Assembly: GCF_019583405.1 (NCBI RefSeq)
Contig: NZ_SZUU01000006.1
Coordinates: forward strand, 240,068-304,067
DNA length: 64,000 nucleotides
DNA from: Bacteroides fragilis
GTDB lineage: Bacteria; Bacteroidota; Bacteroidia; Bacteroidales; Bacteroidaceae
Direction: 5' to 3'
Of the stretch, positions 9,022 to 17,383 are shown piece after piece. The notes under the pieces were generated by a model. That model was given only the letters and a program-made list of their open reading frames with translations. It was not told the origin of the DNA and searched no databases. The translations under genes were made by a program, and so were the position numbers. Each line of letters starts with the position of its first letter. Position 1 is the first letter of the stretch.

Positions 9022-10323
9022 CTGGCGCGATTTCATTTCCAGATATTTATTGATCACATCAATCGACAGCTTATCAGGAGTTGTCAGCAGCGAGTAAATG
9101 CCATGCTGTTTCAAAGTTGACACAATCAGCCTCTTCTCAAACGCAAACTTCTCTGCGATCACATGACGGTAATAGCCTTCGGTGGTCACCGCCTTGCCCG
9201 CTATATACTCTTTCAGATCGGCATCCTCAAAGAATACAACCAATACTCTGTGTTGCCGGGCCAATTGTTGCAGGTAAACTAATTGCCGGTTCAGGCTGGT
9301 CATATTACTAAAATTGGTATAAAGCACCAGAAAGCTACGTTTATTCACATGCTTGCCCAAGTGCCCACATAAGGCAGAAAAGTCCGTTTCACCAAATGTT
9401 GTTTCCTGTTTATAGAGGTTCTCAAGCAAAGTCTGCATCTGACCGACTTGCTTGGAAGCAGGAACAAACGTATCGAAATACTCGTTAAACGTAACCAGCC
9501 CGGCTTTATCGTCCTTCCGCATAGCTACATACGAAAGCACCAACGAGGCATTGATGGCATAGTCCAGCAATGTCATGCCACGAAAAGCCTGCTGCATCAC
9601 ACGCCCTTTATCGATCACGCTGTATATCTGTTGACTGCGCTCGTCCTGATAGACATTGACCATCAACTGATGACGGCGTGCACTGGCCTTCCAGTTTATG
9701 GTGCGATAATCGTCTCCCTTTACATACTCTTTGATTTGTTCAAACTCTGTCTGATGTCCAGCCCGACGAATACGCTTGATACCAAGTTCGGTCAGGTTAT
9801 CGCTCATGGCCAGCAGCTCGTACTGATGGAGCATCAGGTAAGAAGGGTATACCTTAACGGTTTCAGGCTTGCCACAGGTAGCCCTGCGGGATATTAATCC
9901 GATTCGGGTAGTCGTAAAAACACGGATGAATCCGAAGCCGTATTCTCCCCTGCGAGTCGGCCTCAACCGATAGGTAAGCGTCTTTCCCTCATTAGGTAAA
10001 AGCGACAGCTCGAAGTGTACATTCCTTTGCTGAAATATGACCGGCACTTCATCTATCACGATCAAACTGACGGGATAGGAATAACGGCTCTCTATACGCA
10101 GGCTGACTTCGTTATCATCACCGTTAGAAAAACGTCCGGCACACTGACGGAAAGCCTGGATACCCTTGGTGCGATACAACAGATATCCATCGAAAGCCAG
10201 AGCAAGCAGCAGAGCAAGCAGCCCTAACTGTCCGATGATAAACAGAGAACCGAACAGGTATCCGCCACCTAACAAGAGGATGACGACAAGGACGAGTATA
10301 TAGAAACGTTTGGTCAGGAACAT
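9013..10323 (-). CDS. DUF58 domain protein (MoxR-associated)
   Basis: 436 residues. Two N-terminal helices (FYILVLVVILLLGGGYLFG and FIIGQLGLLALLLALAFDGYLL) anchor it, then a beta-rich part, then the DUF58 core around residues 200-230 with KGDDYRTINWKASARRHQL. The C-terminal part has the alternating pattern of a von Willebrand A-like fold. DUF58 proteins accompany MoxR ATPases in envelope-assembly and stress modules. It is the last gene of the six-gene minus-strand operon and begins 2 bases after the MoxR stop, so translational coupling is likely. Confidence 0.92.
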   Translation of the reverse strand: MFLTKRFYILVLVVILLLGGGYLFGSLFIIGQLGLLALLLALAFDGYLLYRTKGIQAFRQCAGRFSNGDDNEVSLRIESRYSYPVSLIVIDEVPVIFQQRNVHFELSLLPNEGKTLTYRLRPTRRGEYGFGFIRVFTTTRIGLISRRATCGKPETVKVYPSYLMLHQYELLAMSDNLTELGIKRIRRAGHQTEFEQIKEYVKGDDYRTINWKASARRHQLMVNVYQDERSQQIYSVIDKGRVMQQAFRGMTLLDYAINASLVLSYVAMRKDDKAGLVTFNEYFDTFVPASKQVGQMQTLLENLYKQETTFGETDFSALCGHLGKHVNKRSFLVLYTNFSNMTSLNRQLVYLQQLARQHRVLVVFFEDADLKEYIAGKAVTTEGYYRHVIAEKFAFEKRLIVSTLKQHGIYSLLTTPDKLSIDVINKYLEMKSRQLL

Positions 10324-10325
10324 AA

Positions 10326-11345
10326 TTATTTGGGTACTTCCACTTTATCAATCAACCGCTGAGTCACCTTGACAGGCGAATAACCTTCCATCTCTGCTTC
10401 CGCAGTCAGTATCAGGCGATGCTGCAACACATAAGGTGCTACAAACTTAATATCTTCCGGCGTTACGAAGTCACGTCCCTGTAAGAGAGCATAGGCTTTG
10501 GATGCCTGCAACATAGCCACCGAAGCACGGGGAGAAGCTCCCAGATACACAGCTTTGCTGGTACGGGTTTGTTGGGCAATCAAGGCAATGTACTGAAGCA
10601 GAGTACGGTCAACAAATACCTTTTCCGTCAATCGACGAAGAGAAAGCAGTTCTTCACGGGTAATCACCGGTTGTATCTCTTCCAGTTTTACCAAGGCAGC
10701 ATTGGTGTGATGGCGTTCCAGGATATTGATTTCTTCATCAAGTGACGGATAGTCCATGGTAATCTTCATCAAGAAACGGTCGAGCTGGGCCTCAGGCAAC
10801 TTATAAGTTCCCTCCTGCTCCACCGGATTCTGGGTTGCCAGAATGGTATATAGTTCTCCCATCCGGTAAGTTGTTCCGTCGATACTGGCCTGACGTTCTT
10901 CCATGACTTCGAAAAGAGCGGACTGCGTCTTGGCGGGTGCACGGTTAATTTCGTCTACCAATATGATATTGGCAAAGACAGGTCCCCGGTGGAAATCAAA
11001 TTCATTGGTTTTCATATTGAAAACAGTCGTACCCAGGACGTCACTCGGCATCAGGTCGGGTGTAAACTGTACACGGCTGAAGTCGGCATCTATCAAACGG
11101 GCTGTCAGGCGGGCAAGTAAAGTCTTGGCTACTCCCGGCACTCCTTCTATCAAGACGTGGCCGTTAGCCAAAATAGCTGTCAACACCAAATCGACAGTAC
11201 GTTCCTGCCCCACAATAACGGAAGCGATCCGGCTTTTCAGTTCCTGCATCTTCTCTGAAAAAAGAGTCAAATCGGTACGCGGAGTTTCTTCCCCATGCAT
11301 ATCATTCATATTTTCTTCCATATTCTTTTTATTTATCAAATTCAT
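10326..11345 (-). CDS. MoxR family AAA+ ATPase
   Basis: About 331-339 residues depending on the start; ATGs at 11345 and 11321 are both possible. MoxR ATPases act as chaperones for neighbouring VWA or DUF58 proteins. Walker A is EGVPGVAKTLLARL, Walker B is IILVDEINRAP, sensor 1 is ILATQNPVEQEGTY, and the arginine-bearing segment is GASPRASVAMLQASKAY. All are intact, so an active ATPase is expected. It lies between DUF4350 and DUF58 genes on the same strand. Confidence 0.95.
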   Translation of the reverse strand: MNLINKKNMEENMNDMHGEETPRTDLTLFSEKMQELKSRIASVIVGQERTVDLVLTAILANGHVLIEGVPGVAKTLLARLTARLIDADFSRVQFTPDLMPSDVLGTTVFNMKTNEFDFHRGPVFANIILVDEINRAPAKTQSALFEVMEERQASIDGTTYRMGELYTILATQNPVEQEGTYKLPEAQLDRFLMKITMDYPSLDEEINILERHHTNAALVKLEEIQPVITREELLSLRRLTEKVFVDRTLLQYIALIAQQTRTSKAVYLGASPRASVAMLQASKAYALLQGRDFVTPEDIKFVAPYVLQHRLILTAEAEMEGYSPVKVTQRLIDKVEVPK

Positions 11346-11384
11346 ATTTCATTCTTCCCGCAGCTTTCTTCTTCCGAAAAAAGG

Positions 11385-12632
11385 TCAGGGTAGAGGCTTT
11401 TCTATCTCGTTCATCCCGTCAATCAGATCTTTCATCAACGTCTCGCCGACTTCTTGCTGCCCGCGAATCACGGGACGGAGCTTACGGAACAGATTCCGGA
11501 CTTTTTCTTCATCAATCCCTGTTTTCCGGGAAATCCGCCTAGACAAGGCATTGTCATCACTGTCATCTTCTACATCCACCTGGATATTCCTCCGCAGGCT
11601 CTCGGCAAAGTAAATAAACTTTTTGCGCACAAGATCAGCATGATTCTTCTTTTGATAATATAGAGTACCGATCAACTCGGTAAACTCAAGATTACGGTTT
11701 GCAGGCTCACGAATCACCGGAATAGCCCTTTGCCTTCTACGGGCGGTAAATACCATAAAGAGCACCAATACCAGCATCGTCAGGTAAAGCGCCCACCTCA
11801 GAGGACGCTGGGAAAGGAAGTAACGAAAAGGAGATACCTCAACCTGTGCTCCCACCCCATAGGCTTCGGTACGGACTACCGGTAAGCCTTTCAGATGAGA
11901 AAGCAGACGAAAAAGGTAGGCTGCATTGTCGCCATCAAGCATTCCATAGTTGGTAAACAATAACGGAGTAGTAACCAAAACAATCTCTCCGCTCCCTACC
12001 GGACGACTAAGGGCCACAGGCGGAAAACAATCCGGCAAACTGTCATTGAACATTTGCATCGAATCAATCCGGCTGGTAGCTAACGGTAGAGACAACGAAT
12101 CGTATTTCGTAAAGTAAATGCCACATAAATGAGGATAAAAACGAAAAGTACGCTTATCATACACTGCTGAATCCCCAATCCAGCAGACACTGTCACGCTC
12201 CAATAAATTGCCCGCATACTCTTTCATCCGTCTCGGATTAAAATAAGCATACGAATTGTCGAATCCCAACGTATCAGTCAGCGAAGTACTGAAAGAGGAA
12301 GCGGCTATCAATATCTTATTTCCCCTTTGGACTAAATCGAGCAAAGCATTGAGATCCGCCTCCACCAGATTTACATGTTGAGTAATGACAAGAATACTCT
12401 GGCAGGAGTCACTGTCAGCAGCAAACTGATAGAACGTCTTGCGCGAAAGAGAATATCCATCCGGAAGAGAGGACTTCAAGACATCATCAAACACAGCACA
12501 CCCCAGTGGCTGGTGATCGTGTTGTGCAAAGGTGGGATTCCAGACGAATTTCTTCGGCAGATGAGATTCTACCACAAACATAATCAACAAAAAGAGAACG
12601 ATCCCGATAATAAACCAACGACTGCTTCTCAT
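11385..12632 (-). CDS. DUF4350 domain membrane protein
   Basis: 415 residues. An N-terminal helix (WFIIGIVLFLLIMFVVES) is followed by a long extracytoplasmic domain resembling the DUF4350/GATase-like fold (LVQRGNKILIAASSFS; VGSGEIVLVTTPLLFTNYG), then a second helix at about residues 280-298 (LRWALYLTMLVLVLFMVFTA) and a cytoplasmic helical tail. This arrangement is standard in MoxR-DUF58-DUF4129 operons of Bacteroidetes. The start overlaps the stop of the DUF4129 gene by 4 bases, which implies coupled translation. Biochemical role unknown. Confidence 0.85.
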   Translation of the reverse strand: MRSSRWFIIGIVLFLLIMFVVESHLPKKFVWNPTFAQHDHQPLGCAVFDDVLKSSLPDGYSLSRKTFYQFAADSDSCQSILVITQHVNLVEADLNALLDLVQRGNKILIAASSFSTSLTDTLGFDNSYAYFNPRRMKEYAGNLLERDSVCWIGDSAVYDKRTFRFYPHLCGIYFTKYDSLSLPLATSRIDSMQMFNDSLPDCFPPVALSRPVGSGEIVLVTTPLLFTNYGMLDGDNAAYLFRLLSHLKGLPVVRTEAYGVGAQVEVSPFRYFLSQRPLRWALYLTMLVLVLFMVFTARRRQRAIPVIREPANRNLEFTELIGTLYYQKKNHADLVRKKFIYFAESLRRNIQVDVEDDSDDNALSRRISRKTGIDEEKVRNLFRKLRPVIRGQQEVGETLMKDLIDGMNEIEKPLP

Positions 12633-13252
12633 ACACCCCCTCCTTTCCTGATTTGAGCTTGCAGAGTTGCCAACTCTTCAAAAAGAGACTCGGAAGCGGG
12701 AAAATTACCATAACGTACCCGTAAAAAGCCGTTGGTCAGATTCCTGAAAGGAGTACGAAGCATCTCCTGCTTTACCTCATAAATATATTCTGTAGGAGTC
12801 TTATAAAGTTGCCAATCTATCCGGCCGTCATCGCTCAACAGTTTAAGGGTCTGCAAATAAAGCAGACGGATGGCCTCCCGGTAATCCTTGCGGCCTATGG
12901 CACGCCTGATCTCTGCATCAAAATCGACTCCGTAAATGGTATCTTCGTGGACACTATAGTTTACAGGACCTCTACGTGAGCGCATAAAAAGCTCGGGACG
13001 CTTTTTATAAAGAAACCAGAGGATCAGCAACAGGATGAGAATAGCAATAATAATCAGGATAATGCCGGAATACTCCTCGGCAAAACGACTTCCGAAAATG
13101 GCACGAAGTAATTTAGAGAGCTGCATACTGAGCCACCCGTAGATATCAATCTCAGGAGTCATCAGTTCACGGTTATAGTCATAGTCCGGATTGGATTGCC
13201 AAAAAGCAACCCTTGCGGTATCGCAGACCAATGTATCAGCTTGCAACGTCAT
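12629..13252 (-). CDS. DUF4129 domain membrane protein
   Basis: 207 residues. One central helix (YSGIILIIIAILILLLILWFL, about residues 60-80) separates a short outer part from a cytoplasmic DUF4129 domain (EIRRAIGRKDYREAIRLLYL, then LQTLKLL; TPTEYIYEV; FLRVRYGNFPASESLFEEL). The last motif is typical of the family. It lies 10 bases after the preceding membrane protein stop and overlaps the DUF4350 start by 4 bases. DUF4129 proteins are usually found with MoxR and DUF58, as here. Function unknown. Confidence 0.87.
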   Translation of the reverse strand: MTLQADTLVCDTARVAFWQSNPDYDYNRELMTPEIDIYGWLSMQLSKLLRAIFGSRFAEEYSGIILIIIAILILLLILWFLYKKRPELFMRSRRGPVNYSVHEDTIYGVDFDAEIRRAIGRKDYREAIRLLYLQTLKLLSDDGRIDWQLYKTPTEYIYEVKQEMLRTPFRNLTNGFLRVRYGNFPASESLFEELATLQAQIRKGGGV

Positions 13253-13262
13253 TTAAAATCGA

Positions 13263-14195
13263 TCATAATTGCTCAAATTTATCTATCTCGCTTTCTACCG
13301 AAATGCTATCTACCACCTCACTGGCATGACCGTATTGATATACCATACCAATCAAAGAAAATATCATCGAAAGATAGGCACCAAAAGTCTGGACGATAGC
13401 CAACAGGTAGACCATGAAACTATATCCGGCAGAGATGGTCAGTTCATTCTGTGTATCGCTCAGCATAAAGAAGTATTTTACGATAGTGGCAATGTACCAC
13501 GGAGTCGTAGTAACCCCCTGCAATACACTGGATATCAAACCCATGACCAGAGAAACTAAAAAGACACCGCCCCATGTGGCAAATCCCAGACGGAAAGTTT
13601 TCCGGAAAGCTGCAAGAATGCCGATCTCCTCGAACAAGTAAATCGGAGTAAACAAGGCTAACGGTACTGCACAGGCTATCAGCAACGGAATAGTAAGCAA
13701 AAGCGTGAACGGAGAAGCTACAACCAGAATCCCCATAACAATGCCCACCACTATAGTAAGGCCTATACAGAACAGTACCATAACCAGCAGCCGTCTTATA
13801 TTCTTGAACAGAAAAGGTTTCAAGTCGGCAAACGTCACACCGGCCAACCGTTCTTCGCGCTGATTATAAATCTGCATCAGTCCGTAAATAATAGAAGTCA
13901 GCAATATAGAACCTACCAGATAGCAAAGAAACATCAGTCCGTAATTTACCCAGAATTGCATTCCGATGGCCGCTAAAGAATTGGTCCCGGCCTCTTTGGC
14001 AGCTGCAATTCCCATTGCTCCTCCCATAATTCCATTCATGCTGATGGCTTGAATCAGACATAACGGCAGAATCAAATAGGTACAGAACTTCAACATCGGT
14101 TTCCAGTTCTCTTTTATAAAGTCCATGGTCGCATTCAGTTTATCACCAAAAGGACGCTTCACATATAAAGCAATTTTAGGTTTTTGTGATTCCAT
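13263..14195 (-). CDS. Multi-pass membrane protein of the MoxR operon, unknown function
   Basis: Placed from the ATG at 14195, which overlaps the SpoIIM-like stop by 20 bases and gives 310 residues beginning MESQKPKIALYVKRPFGDKL. About six hydrophobic stretches are visible, including FCTYLILPLCLIQAISM, FLCYLVGSILLTSIIYGLM, LVMVLFCIGLTIVVGIVM and LLTIPLLIACAVPLALF. The ending is acidic. I do not know the family name; it resembles glycerophosphoryl-diester-type membrane domains only in hydrophobicity. Its position inside the operon argues for a role in the same complex. Confidence 0.8.
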   Translation of the reverse strand: MESQKPKIALYVKRPFGDKLNATMDFIKENWKPMLKFCTYLILPLCLIQAISMNGIMGGAMGIAAAKEAGTNSLAAIGMQFWVNYGLMFLCYLVGSILLTSIIYGLMQIYNQREERLAGVTFADLKPFLFKNIRRLLVMVLFCIGLTIVVGIVMGILVVASPFTLLLTIPLLIACAVPLALFTPIYLFEEIGILAAFRKTFRLGFATWGGVFLVSLVMGLISSVLQGVTTTPWYIATIVKYFFMLSDTQNELTISAGYSFMVYLLAIVQTFGAYLSMIFSLIGMVYQYGHASEVVDSISVESEIDKFEQL

Positions 14196-15138
14196 GAGTT
14201 TTTCTGTTTGGTAAATAAATATAGTAATAGATAATAAATGACAGTGACAATAGAATAATGCCCAACCGCAAAACATCGGGTAATTCGGTATGACGCGTGA
14301 TAAAACCTTCGATAAATCCGGCCATTATAAAGATAGGAACTGTACCTACTATAATTTTCAGCCCTTTCTTGGCTCCCCTCATAAAAGACTCTTTACGGGA
14401 ATAAGTTCCGGGGAACAGCCACCCGTTTCCTAAAGCCAACCCTGCAGCACCGGCTACGATAATGGCCCATATTTCCAAAGTCCCATGCAACCAGATCGCA
14501 AGCATGGATTCGCCCAACAAACCATGTTTAAAGAAAAAGGTCTGAAAAGCACCGAGCATCACTCCGTTATTAAACAGTAACCATCCTGTTCCAAAGCTGG
14601 TGAGCAACCCCATTGCAAAGACATTGAAAGAAACCATGATATTGTTTAAAGTAATGCCCAGAAACATAGGTACCTCTTCCGAACCGTTGTACACAGCCAT
14701 CGGCTCACCACGTGCTATGTTATCGAGTGTCATATCCACATAGCCATTGCCCAGAATCAGACGGACGAAGTTATCATCATTCGCTGCTGAAACAATGCCC
14801 ACCAATACACTGGCCCAAAAAATCAGAACCGAAACCAACAGCTCTTTACGAGCGTGGTACATCGTTTGCGGAACCTCTTGCGTCCAGAAAGTAAAGATAC
14901 GGGTCCATTTCTCCTTCTTATTGCGATAAATCACATTATGAAGAGCCGAAGCCAGATTATTCAGATAAATAGTAATGCGGGAAGACGGATAATGAGTTTG
15001 TGCAAACGCCAGATCTGCCGTAAGTTCCGTATAAGCGTCGGCAAGACGGTCAGGAGTCAGCTTATCTGCCTGCTCCACCACCTTCTCAGTCTCTTTCCAT
15101 TTTTCAATATTCCGACGTATAAACGTTACCTCTTTCAT
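14176..15138 (-). CDS. SpoIIM-like membrane protein (stage II sporulation protein M family)
   Basis: 320 residues, first gene of the six-gene operon. Despite the family name, Bacteroidetes do not sporulate; these proteins occur beside RDD, MoxR and DUF58 genes. A soluble N-terminal helical part is followed by several membrane helices (VLIFWASVLVGIVSA; ITLNNIMVSFNVFAMGLLTS; LHGTLEIWAIIVAGAAGLALG). The NNIMVSFNVFAMG and HGTLEIWAI motifs are typical of the family. A matching promoter is found just upstream at 15182-15212 on the minus strand, which supports the start at 15138. Confidence 0.9.
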   Translation of the reverse strand: MKEVTFIRRNIEKWKETEKVVEQADKLTPDRLADAYTELTADLAFAQTHYPSSRITIYLNNLASALHNVIYRNKKEKWTRIFTFWTQEVPQTMYHARKELLVSVLIFWASVLVGIVSAANDDNFVRLILGNGYVDMTLDNIARGEPMAVYNGSEEVPMFLGITLNNIMVSFNVFAMGLLTSFGTGWLLFNNGVMLGAFQTFFFKHGLLGESMLAIWLHGTLEIWAIIVAGAAGLALGNGWLFPGTYSRKESFMRGAKKGLKIIVGTVPIFIMAGFIEGFITRHTELPDVLRLGIILLSLSFIIYYYIYLPNRKTHGITKT

Positions 15139-15152
15139 CCAACCGGTTCGGC

Positions 15153-15256
15153 TCCGGATAAGTTTTGTCCGAAACCGGAAGCAAAAGTAAGAGAATTATG
15201 ATATATTTGCAACCGAAACTAAAAAATGTTTAGCCGGAAATGACAGAATCGACTAT
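15153..15256. repeat. 104-base direct repeat, copy 1 (divergent promoter region of spoIIM-like / RDD genes)
   Basis: Aligns without gaps to 15972-16075, with about ten mismatches counted by eye (about 90% identity). The shared block holds the minus-strand promoter of the SpoIIM-like gene, a plus-strand TATATTTG element, and the first codons of the RDD gene. In this copy the RDD codons end in a short stub. The pair brackets about 0.7 kb of extra sequence. Confidence 0.88.
15182..15212 (-). promoter_or_regulatory. Bacteroides-type promoter for the SpoIIM-MoxR operon
   Basis: Read on the minus strand, TTG (15212-15210), a 20-base spacer, then TACTTTTG (15189-15182), matching the Bacteroides primary-sigma consensus. 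The start codon at 15138 lies about 40 bases beyond. The same pair of elements is retained in repeat copy 2 at 16001-16031, where it would direct transcription into the inserted stretch. Confidence 0.65.
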
Positions 15257-15272
15257 GATTGTCACACTTTAG
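15240..15272 (+). pseudogene. Ten-codon stub of the RDD gene 5' end
   Basis: ATG at 15240 opens MTESTMIVTL and stops at 15270-15272. The intact RDD gene at 16059 begins MAESTIITGQF. The stub sits in repeat copy 1 at the same position the gene start holds in copy 2, so it is best read as the left-behind start of the RDD gene after a duplication or insertion event. Confidence 0.75.
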
Positions 15273-15633
15273 AAGAAATCGGATTAACTCTGCTTAAAAA
15301 CAAATAGAATGACCATCATCACCGATGGAGAATCTTACATTCTGATAGTTGTAATCCATAATGACATTTTGTATTTCTGATGGAACTATACGCATCTATT
15401 TCCGATCTAGGTTGCGAGTAGTACCAAAAGAAGCCCTTATTTTGCCATTAGGCAAAACCGGAATGCCAGTCATTTCACCTTAGCTCGATCACAGAACCTG
15501 GGAACCACCATATGACACAAACACTTTGCTTTAATACTTTTCATTTTACATACACAAAGACAGATTACTAATATCCATGCCAAAGTACCAATTAGCATTG
15601 AAAAACATAACTTTCCTCTCTGTCTTTTACGAA

Positions 15634-15720
15634 ATTAACTCCTTACGGACAAAACATTAACTTCTTACGGACAAAAGACTAACTTCTTATCATTAAAACA
15701 TTAACTTCTTTCGGGAAAAG
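15634..15720. repeat. Four tandem 21-22 base units
   Basis: Units start at 15634, 15656, 15678 and 15700, each beginning ATTAACT or ACTAACT followed by (C/T)CTT. Units 1 and 2 share CTTACGGACAAAA; units 3 and 4 diverge in the second half. A reversed, complementary copy of units 3-4 follows directly and makes the hairpin at 15688-15740. No spacers, so not a CRISPR array. Confidence 0.75.
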
Positions 15721-15740
15721 AAGTTAATGTTTTAATGATA
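15688..15740. repeat. Perfect 24-bp inverted repeat (hairpin, 5-base loop)
   Basis: 15688-15711 pairs exactly with 15717-15740 around the loop CGGGA. The stem is AT-rich (it includes CATTAAAACATTAACTTCTT). It is much longer than a usual terminator and no T-run follows on either side, so it may be the terminal structure of a miniature element or a cruciform. Confidence 0.8.
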
Positions 15741-15971
15741 GAACCGGAATATTTACCCGAAAAGGCAAGAAAATTCGTATACAAATACTCTATTTATGTA
15801 CATTACTTCTCTATCAGGAAGATTTTGAGAATAGCGACTGTCACCAAAAGAGAGATAAAGATATCTTTTTCATGCAAAAACGCGAAAAAAAATCTATTTG
15901 CGCGATTCCTTCTCTCTGAACGTACCAGAAATAAAACAACCAGCATCCTTTCACATCTGCTTGGTTCAAGT

Positions 15972-16075
15972 TCCGGATAAGTTTTGTCCGAAACCAGAAG
16001 CAAAAGTAAGAGAATTATGATATATTTGCAACCGGAACCCAAATGTGTTTAATCAGAAATGGCAGAATCGACTAT
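15972..16075. repeat. 104-base direct repeat, copy 2 (carries the RDD gene start)
   Basis: Partner of 15153-15256. It keeps TATATTTG at 16021-16028 and the functional RDD start codon at 16059. The two copies share long identical runs around the putative promoter; most mismatches are in the leader just before the ATG, consistent with an older duplication that has since drifted. Confidence 0.88.
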
Positions 16076-16790
16076 CATCACAGGACAATTCGTACGAATC
16101 AGTCAGGTACCCGCCAGCCTTGGCGAACGGATACTGGCTCGTATTATTGACTATTTTCTGCTGTTTATCTACATTCTTGCCACTTCTTATGTATTGGGGA
16201 AACTCAATATACATGCTTTTTCCGGAAGTACTTTTTTCCTGTTGTTCCTGTTCATCTATCTGCCTGTACTGTGTTACTCGTTACTTTGCGAAGTTTTTAA
16301 CCAAGGACAGAGTGCCGGAAAGAAGCTTATGAATATCCGTGTGGTAAAAGCAGACGGTACGACACCCAGCCTGAGCGCATATTTGCTAAGGTGGTTGCTC
16401 TATGGGATAGACGTAACTATTACCGGAGGATTGGGCGTACTGGTCATACTATTAACCAAAAACAGCCAACGTTTGGGAGATCTGGCTGCCGGTACAATGG
16501 TAATTAAAGAAAAGAACTATCGCAAAATACAGGTAAGTCTTGACGAGTTCGATTATCTGACTAAAGGATATCATCCCAGTTTTCCATCAGCCGCCGACCT
16601 GTCTTTGGAACAGATAAACGTAATCAGTAAAGCATTAGAATTACATCATAAGGATCGGACAAGACATATCGCACAATTGGCACCCAAAGTTCGTGCCCTG
16701 CTATCTGTAGACCAAACAAATATCAACGATGAAAAATTTCTTCAGACCGTTGTAAGAGACTACCAATACTATGCATTGGAAGAGATTTAG
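16059..16790 (+). CDS. RDD family membrane protein
   Basis: 243 residues. The N-terminal 20 residues lead into GERILARIIDYFLLFIYILA, which carries the arginine and aspartate that name the RDD family; the second RDD-type patch is QSAGKKLMNIRVVKADG, and the third helix ends in LGDLAAGTMVIKE. The C-terminal 90 residues are soluble and helical. RDD proteins accompany SpoIIM-like and MoxR genes; here it faces them divergently, so it is likely the seventh member of that module. The start lies in repeat copy 2. Confidence 0.92.
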   Translation: MAESTIITGQFVRISQVPASLGERILARIIDYFLLFIYILATSYVLGKLNIHAFSGSTFFLLFLFIYLPVLCYSLLCEVFNQGQSAGKKLMNIRVVKADGTTPSLSAYLLRWLLYGIDVTITGGLGVLVILLTKNSQRLGDLAAGTMVIKEKNYRKIQVSLDEFDYLTKGYHPSFPSAADLSLEQINVISKALELHHKDRTRHIAQLAPKVRALLSVDQTNINDEKFLQTVVRDYQYYALEEI

Positions 16791-17021
16791 TAGATCTTAT
16801 TTCGTAAAAACAGAGTAAACCGAACTTTTATTCATCCTATTTTCAGGCAGATATCCGGACTCCTATACACATCCGGTACTTCCGAGAGCCGAAAAAACAA
16901 AATGCATTTTTAGTAGGAGGAGAAGAATCAAGACGAAGTAAACTATCACACATACATGCAACAAAAAAGCGTGCAGAAGTGTTTCTACACGCTTTTTATC
17001 TCTTGGTTTACGAAGACTGGC
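16791..17021. terminator. Bidirectional terminator region between RDD and the small acidic protein gene
   Basis: The hairpin AAAAAGCGTG (16964-16973) / CACGCTTTTT (16988-16997), extended inward with one mismatch, has A and T runs on both sides and lies between convergent genes, so it can serve both. The rest of the gap shows no gene. Confidence 0.8.
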
Positions 17022-17363
17022 TTATTCCACCTGTCCCAGAGAGTTGCCGTATTCCATTTCTCCCTGCACCACAAATAAGATATCTTCCGGGTCATATTCA
17101 CCCACTTCATCTTTTTTGGCTTCTTTCACGATGAATTCTACTACCTGCTCCAAGTCGATGTCAACATAACCGTCAGCATCGGGCTGAACATCCAGGATTC
17201 CGCTTTCAGAGTAGTACTCATCAATCAAATCGAGGAAATAGTACAACTCATCTTCCGAAAACTTTTCCTTCAATTCCTGAGGCAAATAGTTCCGGATGAA
17301 CTCGATGGTCTTTTCATCATCGGCATCATTTAACAAAAAATCGTCTTCCAGTCCCATAAACAA
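17022..17363 (-). CDS. Small acidic protein, conserved-looking, unknown function
   Basis: 113 residues, or 111 from the ATG at 17357. Very rich in Asp and Glu with no membrane segment (EDDFLLNDADDEKTIEFI; FSEDELYYFLDLIDEYY; DADGYVDIDLEQVVEFIVKE). The DADGYVDID stretch looks like an EF-hand loop but lacks the usual flanking pattern, so calcium binding is not claimed. It lies 20 bases downstream of trxA on the same strand and may be co-transcribed. I think relatives occur across Bacteroidales; function not known to me. Confidence 0.75.
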   Translation of the reverse strand: MFMGLEDDFLLNDADDEKTIEFIRNYLPQELKEKFSEDELYYFLDLIDEYYSESGILDVQPDADGYVDIDLEQVVEFIVKEAKKDEVGEYDPEDILFVVQGEMEYGNSLGQVE

Positions 17364-17383
17364 ATATTTTTAATGAAAGTATA

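Larger units (their letters stand above)
15273..15971. other. Extra segment between the two repeat copies, no convincing gene
   Basis: About 0.7 kb. On the minus strand around 15304-15480 there is a broken reading frame with coding-like fragments (MTGIPVLPNGKIRASFG, then after a stop MRIVPSEIQNVIM followed by DYNYQNVRFSIGDDG). I do not recognise them; they may be remains of a lost gene. The middle holds a tandem repeat and a long hairpin listed separately. A plus-strand frame at 15735-15980 begins inside the hairpin arm and has no family features. Confidence 0.55.

Noticed and set aside
15634..15720. Possible CRISPR array
   Set aside because: Units are directly adjacent without unique spacers, degenerate, and no cas genes are present.
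15735..15980. Plus-strand frame of 81 codons in the extra segment
   Set aside because: It begins inside the hairpin arm, has no family features, and its end overlaps repeat copy 2.
17022..17363. EF-hand calcium protein
   Set aside because: DADGYVDID resembles one loop, but flanking helices and a second loop are not evident.
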